In this document: piece by piece, positions 43,229 through 50,206 of the stretch
Numbering within the stretch: the first letter of the stretch is position 1
How the letters are laid out: each line of letters opens with the position of its first letter
Source: an uncultured Clostridia bacterium
GTDB lineage: Bacteria; Bacillota; Clostridia; Christensenellales; DTU072
Length of the DNA: 64,000 nucleotides
Reading direction: 5' to 3'
NCBI GenBank assembly: GCA_934274515.1
Contig: CAKQTC010000011.1
Location: 1 to 64,000, forward strand
The notes under the pieces: generated by a model
Databases searched by the model: none
Told to the model about the DNA's origin: nothing
Seen by the model: only the letters and a program-made list of their open reading frames with translations
Position numbers and translations under genes: made by a program

Positions 43229-43638
43229 TAAACAATCATCTCCTTGCCGTCATCGGTCTCTACAAGAATTCCGATTTCGTCATTGTCTTCAGAAGGAAGA
43301 TTTTTGTTTACAGAGTTATCAACCTCTTTCAGGGTCATATCATTAAGAGCAAACACAACCTTAGGCATAGGTTTGACTTCATCTGTTTTCATAACAGCGG
43401 CTTTTCCATACAGGCGTTCATAGATAAGTTTCTGTGCCATAATTGCGTCCGAGTTCGACTCCGCAAACATCGCGACATTAGTGAGACGTTCTGCCATAGC
43501 CTGTGCGACTGTCATCTGTCTGCCGTCTTCTGTCGAGACAAGCTCACGCATTTTTGCGGACAAAACCCTGAGAAGAAACTTCTTATCAACTGTTACAGGT
43601 TTATCTTTCCCTGTTGATGGTGGTGCGATTATTGCCAT
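43228..43638 (-). CDS. Terminase small subunit-like protein
   Basis: A 136-residue protein directly before the large terminase (1-nt overlap). It opens with a basic, helical segment (KKFLLRVLSAKMREL) and has a MTVAQAMAERLTNVAMF helix, like the DUF5681-type small terminases. It would bind the packaging site and regulate the motor. The acidic tail is probably flexible. Confidence 0.65.
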   Translation of the reverse strand: MAIIAPPSTGKDKPVTVDKKFLLRVLSAKMRELVSTEDGRQMTVAQAMAERLTNVAMFAESNSDAIMAQKLIYERLYGKAAVMKTDEVKPMPKVVFALNDMTLKEVDNSVNKNLPSEDNDEIGILVETDDGKEMIV

Positions 43639-43821
43639 ATCAAAAAAAGTTTATGGATATTTGTGATAGTTGTTAAATGTAGTTAAAAATAGTTGTAATT
43701 TACAATTGCCGTTCGTTTTTATCATGCTATATGCTTGTTATAGCTGATGTGATATGGAACCTGTCTGTAGACGAACTCGGCTCTCTCAGGTTCCGCTCCA
43801 TTTTCTAAGGAAAAAAAATAG
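43639..43821. promoter_or_regulatory. Divergent promoter region between late and nucleotide-metabolism operons
   Basis: This gap separates leftward terminase from rightward genes. On the minus strand TTAACA (43676-43671) with CATAAA (43655-43650, 15-nt spacer) may be the late promoter. On the plus side an 8-bp hairpin GGAACCTG/CAGGTTCC (43756-43763 with 43787-43794) with a 23-nt loop precedes the DUF4406 gene and may be a leader structure or operator. Confidence 0.45.
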
Positions 43822-44160
43822 ATGTTAGTGTATATATCAGGACCGATAACAGGATTTGCAAATCATAAGGCAGCTTTTGCCGCGAGAGCCGCAAGCCTGC
43901 GTTCTATGGGGTATGAAGTGGAAAATCCTGTTATTCTCGGAGAGAAACTTGACAAGATGTTCCCCGATAAAAAATTAAAGTATGAAGATTATATGAAGCA
44001 TGACATAGCGGCACTGCTCAATTGCGATGGAATATCCATGCTTGATGGCTGGGAAAATTCAGCAGGAGCAAAAGTTGAGTACGAAGTCGCGAAAGCCACT
44101 GGAAAGATATTTGTCAAAGTTAATCTTCTGGAGCGAAAATGGAATTCGGACGGAAGGTAA
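43822..44160 (+). CDS. DUF4406 nucleoside deoxyribosyltransferase-like protein
   Basis: A 112-residue protein with YISGPITGF at the N-terminus and a GISMLDGWENSAGAKVEYEVA stretch near residue 70-90. This is the signature of DUF4406, a family related to nucleoside 2-deoxyribosyltransferases and common in phages. It probably acts in nucleotide salvage or modification, in line with the dUTPase that follows. It opens the rightward operon. Confidence 0.75.
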   Translation: MLVYISGPITGFANHKAAFAARAASLRSMGYEVENPVILGEKLDKMFPDKKLKYEDYMKHDIAALLNCDGISMLDGWENSAGAKVEYEVAKATGKIFVKVNLLERKWNSDGR

Positions 44161-44173
44161 GAGGTGTGTAAGA

Positions 44174-44620
44174 ATGAGAAAATTTTACGAAGTTGATGAA
44201 AAGTTTAGAAAATATCCGCAGATAGAAACAAAACTGCCCACAAGGGCGACTTTCGGAAGTGCTGGATATGATTTCTATTCAAAATGTAGTGTAGCAGTAA
44301 ATCCGGGGGAAGTTGTAAAAATTTGGACCGACGTAAAAGTGGAGATGAATCCAGACGAGGTTCTTTTACTGGTAGTAAGAAGCTCAATGGGTGGAAAATT
44401 TATGATGTCGAATACAGTCGGTGTTATTGACAGTGATTATTTCTCTAACCCGAGCAATGATGGCAATATTGGCATTTTGCTTAAAAATATATCTGCTGAA
44501 AAACAGTGGATTCATTCGGGCGACAGAGTAGGTCAGGGTATTTTTGTTAAATATCTTATGGCTGAAAACGGAAACCTGGATTGCAAACGAACAGGAGGTT
44601 TTGGCAGCACAGTAAAATAA
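44174..44620 (+). CDS. dut: dUTPase
   Basis: A 148-residue trimeric-type dUTPase that would hydrolyse dUTP to dUMP. The five motifs are in order: AGYDFYS, VRSSMG, GVIDSDYFSNP, SGDRVGQGIF and RTGGFGST. Motif III differs from the usual GVIDxDYRGE and motif IV from the usual AQ pair, so activity should not be assumed normal. The ATG at 44174 follows AGGTG; an in-frame start at 44027 would lie deep in the previous gene. Confidence 0.85.
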   Translation: MRKFYEVDEKFRKYPQIETKLPTRATFGSAGYDFYSKCSVAVNPGEVVKIWTDVKVEMNPDEVLLLVVRSSMGGKFMMSNTVGVIDSDYFSNPSNDGNIGILLKNISAEKQWIHSGDRVGQGIFVKYLMAENGNLDCKRTGGFGSTVK

Positions 44621-44692
44621 GAAAAGGATGGTTCCGTGGTTGCCTGCTAAAAAAAGCAGGCAACGCACAGAGTTCAATTCTCTGTTTTTTTA
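44621..44692 (+). tRNA. tRNA-like element 1, non-canonical
   Basis: These 72 nt start at the base after the dUTPase stop. A perfect T arm is at 44668-44684 (CAGAG, loop TTCAATT, CTCTG). GAAAAGG (44621-44627) can pair with TTTTTTT (44685-44691). A GGTTCCGTGGTT segment resembles a D arm, and a strong hairpin TTGCCTGC/GCAGGCAA holds an 8-nt loop of T and seven A in place of a normal 7-nt anticodon loop. No CCA is encoded. It may be a decayed tRNA, a tRNA with an expanded loop, or a tRNA mimic. Confidence 0.4.
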
Positions 44693-44697
44693 AATCA

Positions 44698-44786
44698 GAC
44701 GATTGGCAGTCTGATCTTTCAATAACGATGGGCATTTCTTACTCAATGTCATCTTTTTAATACTCCTCTGGTGAAAGTCCAGAGGT
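44698..44786 (+). ncRNA. Structured spacer between two tRNA-like elements
   Basis: No gene is present. Three hairpins follow one another: ATCAGAC/GTCTGAT with an 8-nt loop, an imperfect GATG...CATC stem ending in TTTTT that could terminate transcription, and CCTCTGG/CCAGAGG (44765-44771 with 44779-44785) capped by TGAAAGT. The last loop recurs at 50547-50553. Confidence 0.45.
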
Positions 44787-44856
44787 AGTCTTTGGCTGGT
44801 TGCCTAGCAGCTATAACTCTCCGCTGTGAAATCGGGTTCAAATCCCGATGGGGCTA
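44787..44856 (+). tRNA. tRNA-like element 2, non-canonical
   Basis: These 70 nt carry a perfect T arm at 44832-44848 (TCGGG, loop TTCAAAT, CCCGA). The acceptor pairs AGTCTTT with TGGGGCT at six of seven positions, three being G-T, and there is a D-arm-like GCTGGTTGCCTAGC. The anticodon position has a short CAGC/GCTG stem (44808-44811 with 44823-44826) around an 11-nt loop, so no amino acid can be assigned. It may be a pseudo-tRNA or a tRNA mimic. Confidence 0.4.
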
Positions 44857-44898
44857 TAAGGTTAATCCCAGACCTTAAAGGGATAAGGAGAAATACTT

Positions 44899-45318
44899 AT
44901 GAGATATTACGCAAGCTATAATTTTAAGAGTTCAAAATCTGATTGTTCGCATTATATATTTCAGAATAAAAGCGGAGTTGATATTCCCGGTATGGCACTT
45001 ACAAAAGACCGGAAAACCGGCGAGCACTACTTAAAAATATCTGTACCGAGAAATCCTGCAATCAGAAGATACTTCGCATATACCCTCGAACTTTCCGGCA
45101 ACAAGGTTTTATCATCCGTCGAGGCGTTCGGCTTGGACTTTAAAACTTTCGGCGACGCAAAATCTATCGGGGAAAACGCAGTTATCCTGCTACAATTTTC
45201 AAAGGATATGAAAAACCTGTCTATTTATTTTGTCCGTTCGTTGACCTGCTCAAAAAATGAAAAGCAGATGTTGTTCAGTCGGTGGAAAGAAGATAATAAT
45301 CTGGAGCTTGAGTCATAA
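44899..45318 (+). CDS. Hypothetical protein before the methyltransferase
   Basis: A 139-residue soluble alpha/beta protein of unknown family, with a basic RNPAIRRYFAYTLEL stretch in the middle. GGATAAGGAG precedes the start. Its stop overlaps the methyltransferase start by 1 nt, so the two are coupled. It might be a specificity or accessory factor, but nothing in the sequence shows this. Confidence 0.65.
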   Translation: MRYYASYNFKSSKSDCSHYIFQNKSGVDIPGMALTKDRKTGEHYLKISVPRNPAIRRYFAYTLELSGNKVLSSVEAFGLDFKTFGDAKSIGENAVILLQFSKDMKNLSIYFVRSLTCSKNEKQMLFSRWKEDNNLELES

Positions 45319-46034
45319 TGATTTCCCTCTTTTGTGGCGACTGTTTAAAAACCTTGAAAGATATGCCTGATAATTATGTTGATTTGGTTGTTACAGACCC
45401 ACCTTATGAAGTCTCCGCTTCAAACGGAGGCGGAATAATCAACAGTGTTATGCATCTTAATAAAAGCCTTAAAAGTCTTGTTGACCTTAACATAGATAAT
45501 GGCTATGACTTTGAGAATATCAACAAAGAGCTTGTAAGGGTTATGAAAAATATTAATGTTTATTTTTGGTGCAACAAATTGCAGATTCCAAAATATTTTA
45601 ATTTCTACGTAAACCAGCTTGGCTGTAAATTTGACATAATACGCTGGGAAAAAACAAACCCTCTTCCTACTTATCATAACAAATATCTTACAGACACAGA
45701 GTTTTGTCTCTATTTTAGAAAGGGCGGGTATTGCTCTCCAAATTCATACGAGGATGCAAAGACATATTTTGTGGCTCCGATAAATGCGAAAGACAAGAAA
45801 TTGTGGAAGCATCCGACAATAAAACCGCTGGAGATAATCGAGAGGCTTATAAGGAATTCCTCGAAACCGGGTGAGATTGTGCTAGACCCTTTCATGGGTA
45901 GCGGCACAACAGGAGTAGCCTGCAATAACCTCGGTAGAAATTTTATTGGTTGCGAGATAGAGCCGGAATATTTTGAGATTGCGAAATGCAGGATTGAATC
46001 TCCAGAATGCAAGGAACAACTGGAACTTTTCTAG
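45318..46034 (+). CDS. Phage DNA methyltransferase (N6-adenine or N4-cytosine)
   Basis: A 238-residue enzyme with catalytic DPPY at residues 27-30, KHPTIKP near 165, and the SAM-binding DPFMGSGTTG at 190-199. This is the beta-class order (catalytic motif first). It would methylate phage DNA, either to escape host restriction or to regulate. No cognate restriction gene is seen, so it is an orphan methylase. The target sequence cannot be told from the protein. Confidence 0.9.
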   Translation: MISLFCGDCLKTLKDMPDNYVDLVVTDPPYEVSASNGGGIINSVMHLNKSLKSLVDLNIDNGYDFENINKELVRVMKNINVYFWCNKLQIPKYFNFYVNQLGCKFDIIRWEKTNPLPTYHNKYLTDTEFCLYFRKGGYCSPNSYEDAKTYFVAPINAKDKKLWKHPTIKPLEIIERLIRNSSKPGEIVLDPFMGSGTTGVACNNLGRNFIGCEIEPEYFEIAKCRIESPECKEQLELF

Positions 46035-46046
46035 GAGGATAAAAAA

Positions 46047-46259
46047 ATGGATAAGTCGTATTTTTATGTAAATACAAGCGACGTACAGAAAACCAGTGAG
46101 ATATTTTCGGCGGTTAAACTTGAGCTTAGTGTATGCTCTGTATACCCAGAGTCGGAAAAGTCTCTTGTGTCTTTTAAGTCGTCTCCAGACGAACAGAAGG
46201 CTGTTATGAAAAAGTTAATGGATAGTGGAATTTCTTACACGGTTATACAGGCTAAGTAG
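46047..46259 (+). CDS. Small hypothetical protein
   Basis: A 70-residue protein with a likely ferredoxin-like alpha/beta pattern (FYVNTSDVQKTSEIFSAVK, then a second strand-helix unit). A clear AGGAGG is in front. Function unknown; it lies between the methylase and the Cys-rich gene in the same operon. Confidence 0.65.
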   Translation: MDKSYFYVNTSDVQKTSEIFSAVKLELSVCSVYPESEKSLVSFKSSPDEQKAVMKKLMDSGISYTVIQAK

Positions 46260-46286
46260 GAAAGAAAATTTCACACAGGAGGTAAA

Positions 46287-46484
46287 ATGGATATTACAGA
46301 AAAAAGTGCGGATTGGATAAAATTTATCCTGCACCGGATAGCGACAAAAGGCTGCACAGGAATAAAATGCCGCAAATGTATACTTAAATACCGGTGCCTT
46401 ACACGGAAGCCGGAGGACTCGTCTTTAGTCGCTCTTCTTACAATCAAAGAAATAGCAAAAAAAATAAAGGAAAAAGAATTATGA
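46287..46484 (+). CDS. Small Cys-cluster protein
   Basis: A 65-residue protein with CTGIKCRKCILKYRC near residues 23-37, four Cys that could bind zinc. A basic helical tail follows. AGGAGGT precedes the start and the stop overlaps the next start (ATGA). Possibly a nucleic acid-binding accessory protein. Confidence 0.65.
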   Translation: MDITEKSADWIKFILHRIATKGCTGIKCRKCILKYRCLTRKPEDSSLVALLTIKEIAKKIKEKEL

Positions 46485-46729
46485 TTATAAGACAGGAAGA
46501 GGAGAGCCCTATTGGCAATTACTTCCACGATAACGGAGTTATGAGGCTGTTCTCGAAAATCACAGATATTGTAGACAAGTTTGAGATTGATACAGAGCGG
46601 CTGAAACTCCTTTGCGATGAGATGTCCGCCAAGATAAAAGAGTTGAAGACATTTATAAATTCCGTTGAAAAAGCGGAGCTGAAAAAATCCATACAAAAAG
46701 AGGTTCAGGATTTATCTTCCGGCAGTTAA
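46481..46729 (+). CDS. Small helical coiled-coil protein
   Basis: An 82-residue protein, coiled coil over most of residues 20-75. I place the start at the ATG at 46481, which overlaps the previous stop by ATGA; the longer in-frame start would overlap that gene almost entirely. Function unknown. It precedes the terminase paralogue. Confidence 0.6.
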   Translation: MIIRQEEESPIGNYFHDNGVMRLFSKITDIVDKFEIDTERLKLLCDEMSAKIKELKTFINSVEKAELKKSIQKEVQDLSSGS

Positions 46730-46739
46730 AGAGAAATAT

Positions 46740-47297
46740 ATGGTAAAAACAAGATTCAGATTGACACGTAAGCAGAAAACCATTGTCAACTGCAAGACGG
46801 ATTATGTCCTTGCTCTTACAGACCGCCGTTTTGGCAAGGAGTACGTATGCCTTGCCAAGGCTCTGAAAGAGTGCAGAAAGAAATTTTCTGTTGTAATCTG
46901 GGCTACTTTTAATAACCAGATGAAAGAGGCGATAAAGGATTTTGTTATACAGTCCTGCAAAGACAGGGTCGGAGAAATAGCCGTAGACAAAGATTGCGTA
47001 AATTTCAGAAATGGCTCCAGGCTTTACTTTGCCAATTGCGATGTGTATATTGCAAGCCGTAGCAATATATTATGCAATATAACAAGCGGCAGGTCGCCGA
47101 CTTTTATAATTTTTGATGAGTGTGGATTTTTTACAGAAGAGCAGTGGAGATTTGTCTTTAATGCTGTCCATGAAACTTCTTGCAGAAGTCTATTCATCTC
47201 CTCGGTATATAAAAACAAAGGGGTATCGCCTTGTTTCAATGCGGATTTATTTGAAAAAATAAAACTTATTGATTACCGCCGATTTAATCATTTTTAA
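46740..47297 (+). CDS. Terminase-type ATPase paralogue, shortened, altered Walker A
   Basis: A 185-residue protein equivalent to the ATPase half of the large terminase. It aligns with the phage's own terminase by eye: DRRFGKEY at residues 28-35 against GRRFGKTW at 28-35, VNFRNGSRLYF against MWLKNGSVLYV, FIIFDECGF against LLIMDECGF, and LFISS against LYIST. Lys33 is kept but the following Thr is Glu34, which should impair Mg-ATP binding. The nuclease half is missing. A strong terminator follows at once, so the length looks fixed, not randomly truncated. It could be a decoy, regulator or packaging accessory. Confidence 0.75.
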   Translation: MVKTRFRLTRKQKTIVNCKTDYVLALTDRRFGKEYVCLAKALKECRKKFSVVIWATFNNQMKEAIKDFVIQSCKDRVGEIAVDKDCVNFRNGSRLYFANCDVYIASRSNILCNITSGRSPTFIIFDECGFFTEEQWRFVFNAVHETSCRSLFISSVYKNKGVSPCFNADLFEKIKLIDYRRFNHF

Positions 47298-47330
47298 ATC
47301 CGGCTGACTTTTATCAGCCGGATTTTTTTT
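47296..47330. terminator. Bidirectional intrinsic terminator
   Basis: A 12-bp perfect stem AAATCCGGCTGA/TCAGCCGGATTT (47296-47307 with 47314-47325), 6-nt loop, then a T run to 47330. It ends the rightward operon and can also stop leftward transcription of the 34-residue peptide gene. Confidence 0.92.
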
Positions 47331-47433
47331 ACCTTGTCCTTTTTTTACATCCGCACAGGGTAAATGCCGGCTGGCTCGCAGGCTTGAACACAGGTCTTGA
47401 ATACGTTTTTACCTTGTTTTTTGTAATCTTCAT
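47329..47433 (-). CDS. 34-residue Cys-containing peptide
   Basis: A very short frame, ATG at 47433 to TAA at 47329-47331, opening MKITKNKVKTYSRP and ending in TLCGCKKRTR. It has a strong ribosome site (AAGGAGG, 8 nt before ATG), a TTAACA box with TTAAAA 17 nt later (47484-47456) upstream and the terminator at 47296-47330 immediately downstream, so it looks like a complete transcription unit. The peptide is strongly basic. Function unknown; a small regulator or a secreted or modified peptide are possibilities. Confidence 0.5.
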   Translation of the reverse strand: MKITKNKVKTYSRPVFKPASQPAFTLCGCKKRTR

Positions 47434-47484
47434 AGCAAAGTCCTCCTTGATATTCTTTTAACACAAAACCCGGCTCTTTGTTAA

Positions 47485-47513
47485 TTGGCAGATAGAGCCG
47501 TTCGCCGGATAAT
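47485..47513 (+). promoter_or_regulatory. Promoter of the zinc-ribbon gene
   Basis: TTGGCA (47485-47490), a 17-nt spacer, then GATAAT (47508-47513). Transcription would begin only about a dozen nt before the ATG at 47532, which has no ribosome site, so the mRNA may be nearly leaderless. A CGGCTCT/AGAGCCG dyad (47471-47477, 47494-47500) overlaps and could be an operator shared with the divergent peptide. Confidence 0.5.
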
Positions 47514-47531
47514 TGCTGTATATTCTCAATT

Positions 47532-47759
47532 ATGAAAAACAGACAAATTTATAGATGTCCTGTATGCGGAAAAAGCCTTGCTGGTATGAAATATTGCTAT
47601 TCTGTAGATGATAATGACCTGTGCTCGGAGAAATGTGCGAGATTCCTCTCTGAGACGCTAGAGGAATTTGACAGATTTAGAAATGGGCGTTCATTTGCCT
47701 TTGACCTCTATACGGATTATAAGACCATAGGTTTTCAACGTAAGGGCACATCCTTTTAG
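47532..47759 (+). CDS. Zinc-ribbon protein
   Basis: A 75-residue protein with two Cys pairs in a treble-clef pattern (CPVCGKSL near residue 9 and CSEKC near 31-35). A helix and a basic end follow. No ribosome site is seen before the ATG, but a good promoter lies 19 nt upstream. It is the only rightward gene in the regulatory segment. A role in transcription control is plausible but not shown. Confidence 0.6.
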   Translation: MKNRQIYRCPVCGKSLAGMKYCYSVDDNDLCSEKCARFLSETLEEFDRFRNGRSFAFDLYTDYKTIGFQRKGTSF

Positions 47760-47762
47760 GGG

Positions 47763-48383
47763 TCAGACTAACCTGTATAGAAGACAGTGGGGCAGGGTTT
47801 CCTGTTTTCCTGTTATAGAGCAGAGATTCTCTTTTTTGTCATACAAGCGGCAGGAAAGACAAAGATGATTCTTTACGCTCTCTTTTTGCGAGGACAGGTA
47901 GCAGTCAACTTTTTTTTCCGGTGTCTGCTTGTTCTTGGCTTTCTGCTTTTTAGGGTGTGCATATTTTCTCCAGCCTCTTTTTGCGGCTCTCTGCCTTTTG
48001 ATTTTTTCCTGCTCCTGCTTTTTCCGCCGCTCCTTTTCCTCTTTCTTATCTATAGCGGCTCTTCTTTTTTCCTGTTCCAACCTGTGTCTTTCCTGCTGGT
48101 ACTCGGAAAGGCTCTGTACGATTACATCTCTGTTGTCAAGATTGTTTTTCAGCCTTCTGATACGTTCTCTTTCATCTTCCTTGCTCCTGCCTTCCGTGGC
48201 GACGGCGTAGTGCCGGCAATGTGCCGAGCCGTTGCAGTGTATCTCATACACATTGACACATTTTCCGTCCTCATAGTATATGCATCTGGATTTATGCCTG
48301 CGTGGGTCGTCCTCGGCTTTTTTTAAGCATCTTATGTTCCATGCCGTGTCAGGCAGTCCTTTTTTATCAAACCTTTCTTTCAT
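47763..48383 (-). CDS. Cys-rich and Lys/Glu-rich protein of unknown function
   Basis: A 206-residue protein in three parts: an N-terminal Cys domain (CIYYEDGKC, then C-x5-C near residues 34-58), a long very charged helix (about 70-150), and a C-terminal Cys domain (CYLSS, CLSCRLY, C, C). The paired Cys domains joined by a helix suggest a dimeric zinc-binding protein. It lies downstream of the repressor gene on the same strand and probably belongs to the lysogeny switch. Confidence 0.6.
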   Translation of the reverse strand: MKERFDKKGLPDTAWNIRCLKKAEDDPRRHKSRCIYYEDGKCVNVYEIHCNGSAHCRHYAVATEGRSKEDERERIRRLKNNLDNRDVIVQSLSEYQQERHRLEQEKRRAAIDKKEEKERRKKQEQEKIKRQRAAKRGWRKYAHPKKQKAKNKQTPEKKVDCYLSSQKESVKNHLCLSCRLYDKKENLCSITGKQETLPHCLLYRLV

Positions 48384-48451
48384 AAAGGCATCTTAACATC
48401 ATCTCGGATGAAAATAAAGGATGTCTTTGTCGGCTTAAAAAGACTGCCTTT

Positions 48452-49066
48452 TCACTTGTAGCTCATCACGAAATCTATCGAGCAGCCAAGGAATTTGCAG
48501 ATGTCATAGATTGTCCTTATATTAATAGGTCTGTCCTGCCGCAGTTTCGTCCGTGTCGCGTACGGAATTCCCGGCACTGTCTTTCCGGTTTTGCATTCCT
48601 GTTTTCTTGCCTTCATCCGTTCTTCCCTATATTTCTCAAGACCGGATGTGTTGTGAAGCCCATTCCTTTTTCCTGATGTCGCAATCTTGTCGTAAAGGTC
48701 ATTGTCAGTCTTTTCGGGATGGGATTCAAAATACACCTCAAAGAATCGCCTTAGCGGTCTGTATGTTACATCCCCCTTCGCCTCCTTTTCCGGTATATAC
48801 ATAAGCCTTGCCTTTGCAAAATATGGCTTTTCCTCCACTCCCTTGAAAACGCATATATGGCTTGCCGGCACTCTAAGTGCATGGCATATTCTTGCGACCA
48901 CATCTGTCTTCGGCAGGGTGAGTCCTGTTATTATGTGCGACAGCACATCTCTTCTTATCCCGGTCATAAAGGACAGCCTTTTTACAGTCATCCGCCTTTC
49001 CTTTAGCAGCTCCTTTAATCTTCCGGACCTTATCTCATTGTTATAATCTATATCCATATCACACAT
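48452..49066 (-). CDS. Phage repressor-like protein with two HTH domains
   Basis: A 204-residue protein. Residues 14-75 are a clear XRE/Cro-type helix-turn-helix (LKELLKERRMTVKRLSFMTG, then RDVLSHIITG). The last 40 residues look like a second one (GIPYATRTKLRQ, then NIRTIYDICKFLGCSIDFVM), separated by a basic linker. No peptidase domain of the LexA/CI kind is present, so induction would not be by self-cleavage. It faces away from the early operon, as expected for the lysogeny repressor. A start a few codons later (MDIDYNN) is possible. Confidence 0.75.
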   Translation of the reverse strand: MCDMDIDYNNEIRSGRLKELLKERRMTVKRLSFMTGIRRDVLSHIITGLTLPKTDVVARICHALRVPASHICVFKGVEEKPYFAKARLMYIPEKEAKGDVTYRPLRRFFEVYFESHPEKTDNDLYDKIATSGKRNGLHNTSGLEKYREERMKARKQECKTGKTVPGIPYATRTKLRQDRPINIRTIYDICKFLGCSIDFVMSYK

Positions 49067-49332
49067 AATAAAGCACAGCCTTTTTATTGTTAAATACGAT
49101 TTCCGTCTTTTTTCTTCTATATAAATATCCCTTTTCTTATAACCGCCTCTTTTCTCTTTTATACATCTCTAAAGTATACATTCTCCCTATGGGCGGTATA
49201 AATCACCGTCCTCTTGATATTTTTGTAATTCCGTAAAACTCCTTTTTCAAAATTTCACACCCGACCTTTTAAAAATAACCCCTGCCTTTATGTTTTCCCC
49301 ACCCTTTAAAACTGTCTCTTCTTTGGATGTAA
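49067..49332 (-). promoter_or_regulatory. Repressor upstream region
   Basis: There is no coding frame. On the minus strand a TGTATACT extended -10 lies near 49172-49180, about 110 nt before the repressor start, with only a weak -35. The rest is AT-rich leader. Confidence 0.35.
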
Positions 49333-49388
49333 AAGTGGGAATTTTTGTTAAAAATCGCCCTGTTTTTCGTGTTTAAGTGGGAATTTTT
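49333..49388 (+). repeat. Direct repeats AAGTGGGAATTTTT, candidate operators
   Basis: The 14-mer AAGTGGGAATTTTT occurs at 49333-49346 and again at 49375-49388, 42 bp apart, and TTCCCAC (the inverted core) is at 49443-49449. They lie between the repressor gene and the structured RNA, where early and repressor promoters should be controlled. Replication iterons are an alternative. Confidence 0.5.
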
Positions 49389-49489
49389 TCGTGTATAGCC
49401 GGACTTTTGCCAGAAATTAGCTTCAACCATCTGCTGGATAAGTTCCCACCCCAAAAACCAAATCGGAATGTGGGGGGAGGGTATTATGG

Positions 49490-50195
49490 GGACAAGCAAG
49501 CGGAAAACAACCGCTAAGGCTAATTAAAAGGGGGTCAAAATAGTTCTTTGAAAATGTAGGGAAGGCAAGATGTATGCTAACTGTTAGCGGTGAAGCAACT
49601 AGCAAGGCTAGAAAAGTATGGTGTCTAGTCCAATACTAGCGTAGTAACCGCAATGGGGCAACTCTTGCATGAACTCTAAAGGGTTTTAGACTTGAATCTG
49701 CTAAAGCGTCTTTAATTCCGCATACCTAGCGGAACGTTACTAAACCACGGCTACCGATGATGATACTAGACGAGGGGGAACGCTAGACGTAATCAGAAAT
49801 TGCACTATTCCAATTTCTGATTGGCAAGAGTTGGCAGATAGAGTTTGCGAAGAAAAGTATTCACTTGCTAGTTTAGTGAATACAGTAACTATAGTGTAAA
49901 CGCACGAGGCTTTATATATAGTTAGGCGAAATGGGATGCCCATTAAAACTTCCCCTGTTTGATACTGCGGGGATGGTGCGTCCTGATACGAAAATGGCAA
50001 GGTGGTCTTACCAGAGGAGTAGTGTCGAAAAAAAAGTAAGGGCTGAGGTGGAAGTCCCGGTAAGGAGGAATATCAAGAACACGGACAGATAGGGTTTTCA
50101 AGCCAGTGGGATTGGCGACAGTCCCACTGTTTGAGGGTCTTATCCTCACCGCCTAGTAGGGTGGTTTATTCAAGACGTGCATAAGGCACGAAAAG
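49490..50195 (+). ncRNA. Giant structured noncoding RNA (GOLLD/ROOL-like candidate)
   Basis: About 700 nt with no plausible gene on either strand and many perfect hairpins. Examples: 12 bp AATCAGAAATTG/CAATTTCTGATT (49791-49802 with 49811-49822), 8 bp at 49857-49864/49876-49883, 8 bp CAGTGGGA/TCCCACTG (50104-50111 with 50122-50129), 6 bp TTCCGC/GCGGAA (49716-49721 with 49729-49734), and 5-bp stems at 49576-49588, 49599-49611, 49625-49639, 49951-49973 and 50176-50190. Size, density and a phage early location match the ornate large RNAs GOLLD and ROOL, which are known from phages. The strand is assumed from the direction of the flanking early genes. Exact ends are uncertain. Confidence 0.75.
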
Positions 50196-50206
50196 GAGTC
50201 TGATGT

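Noticed and set aside
43756..43794. Possible tRNA from GGAACCTG...CAGGTTCC
   Set aside because: Only a single stem with a 23-nt loop; no T loop or acceptor at the required spacing.
44027..44173. Longer N-terminus for the dUTPase
   Set aside because: It would lie inside the DUF4406 gene in another frame; the ATG at 44174 has a good ribosome site and gives the normal dUTPase length.
49500..50149. Minus-strand open frames within the structured RNA segment
   Set aside because: They are short, lack ribosome sites and packing with neighbours, and coincide with perfect hairpins.
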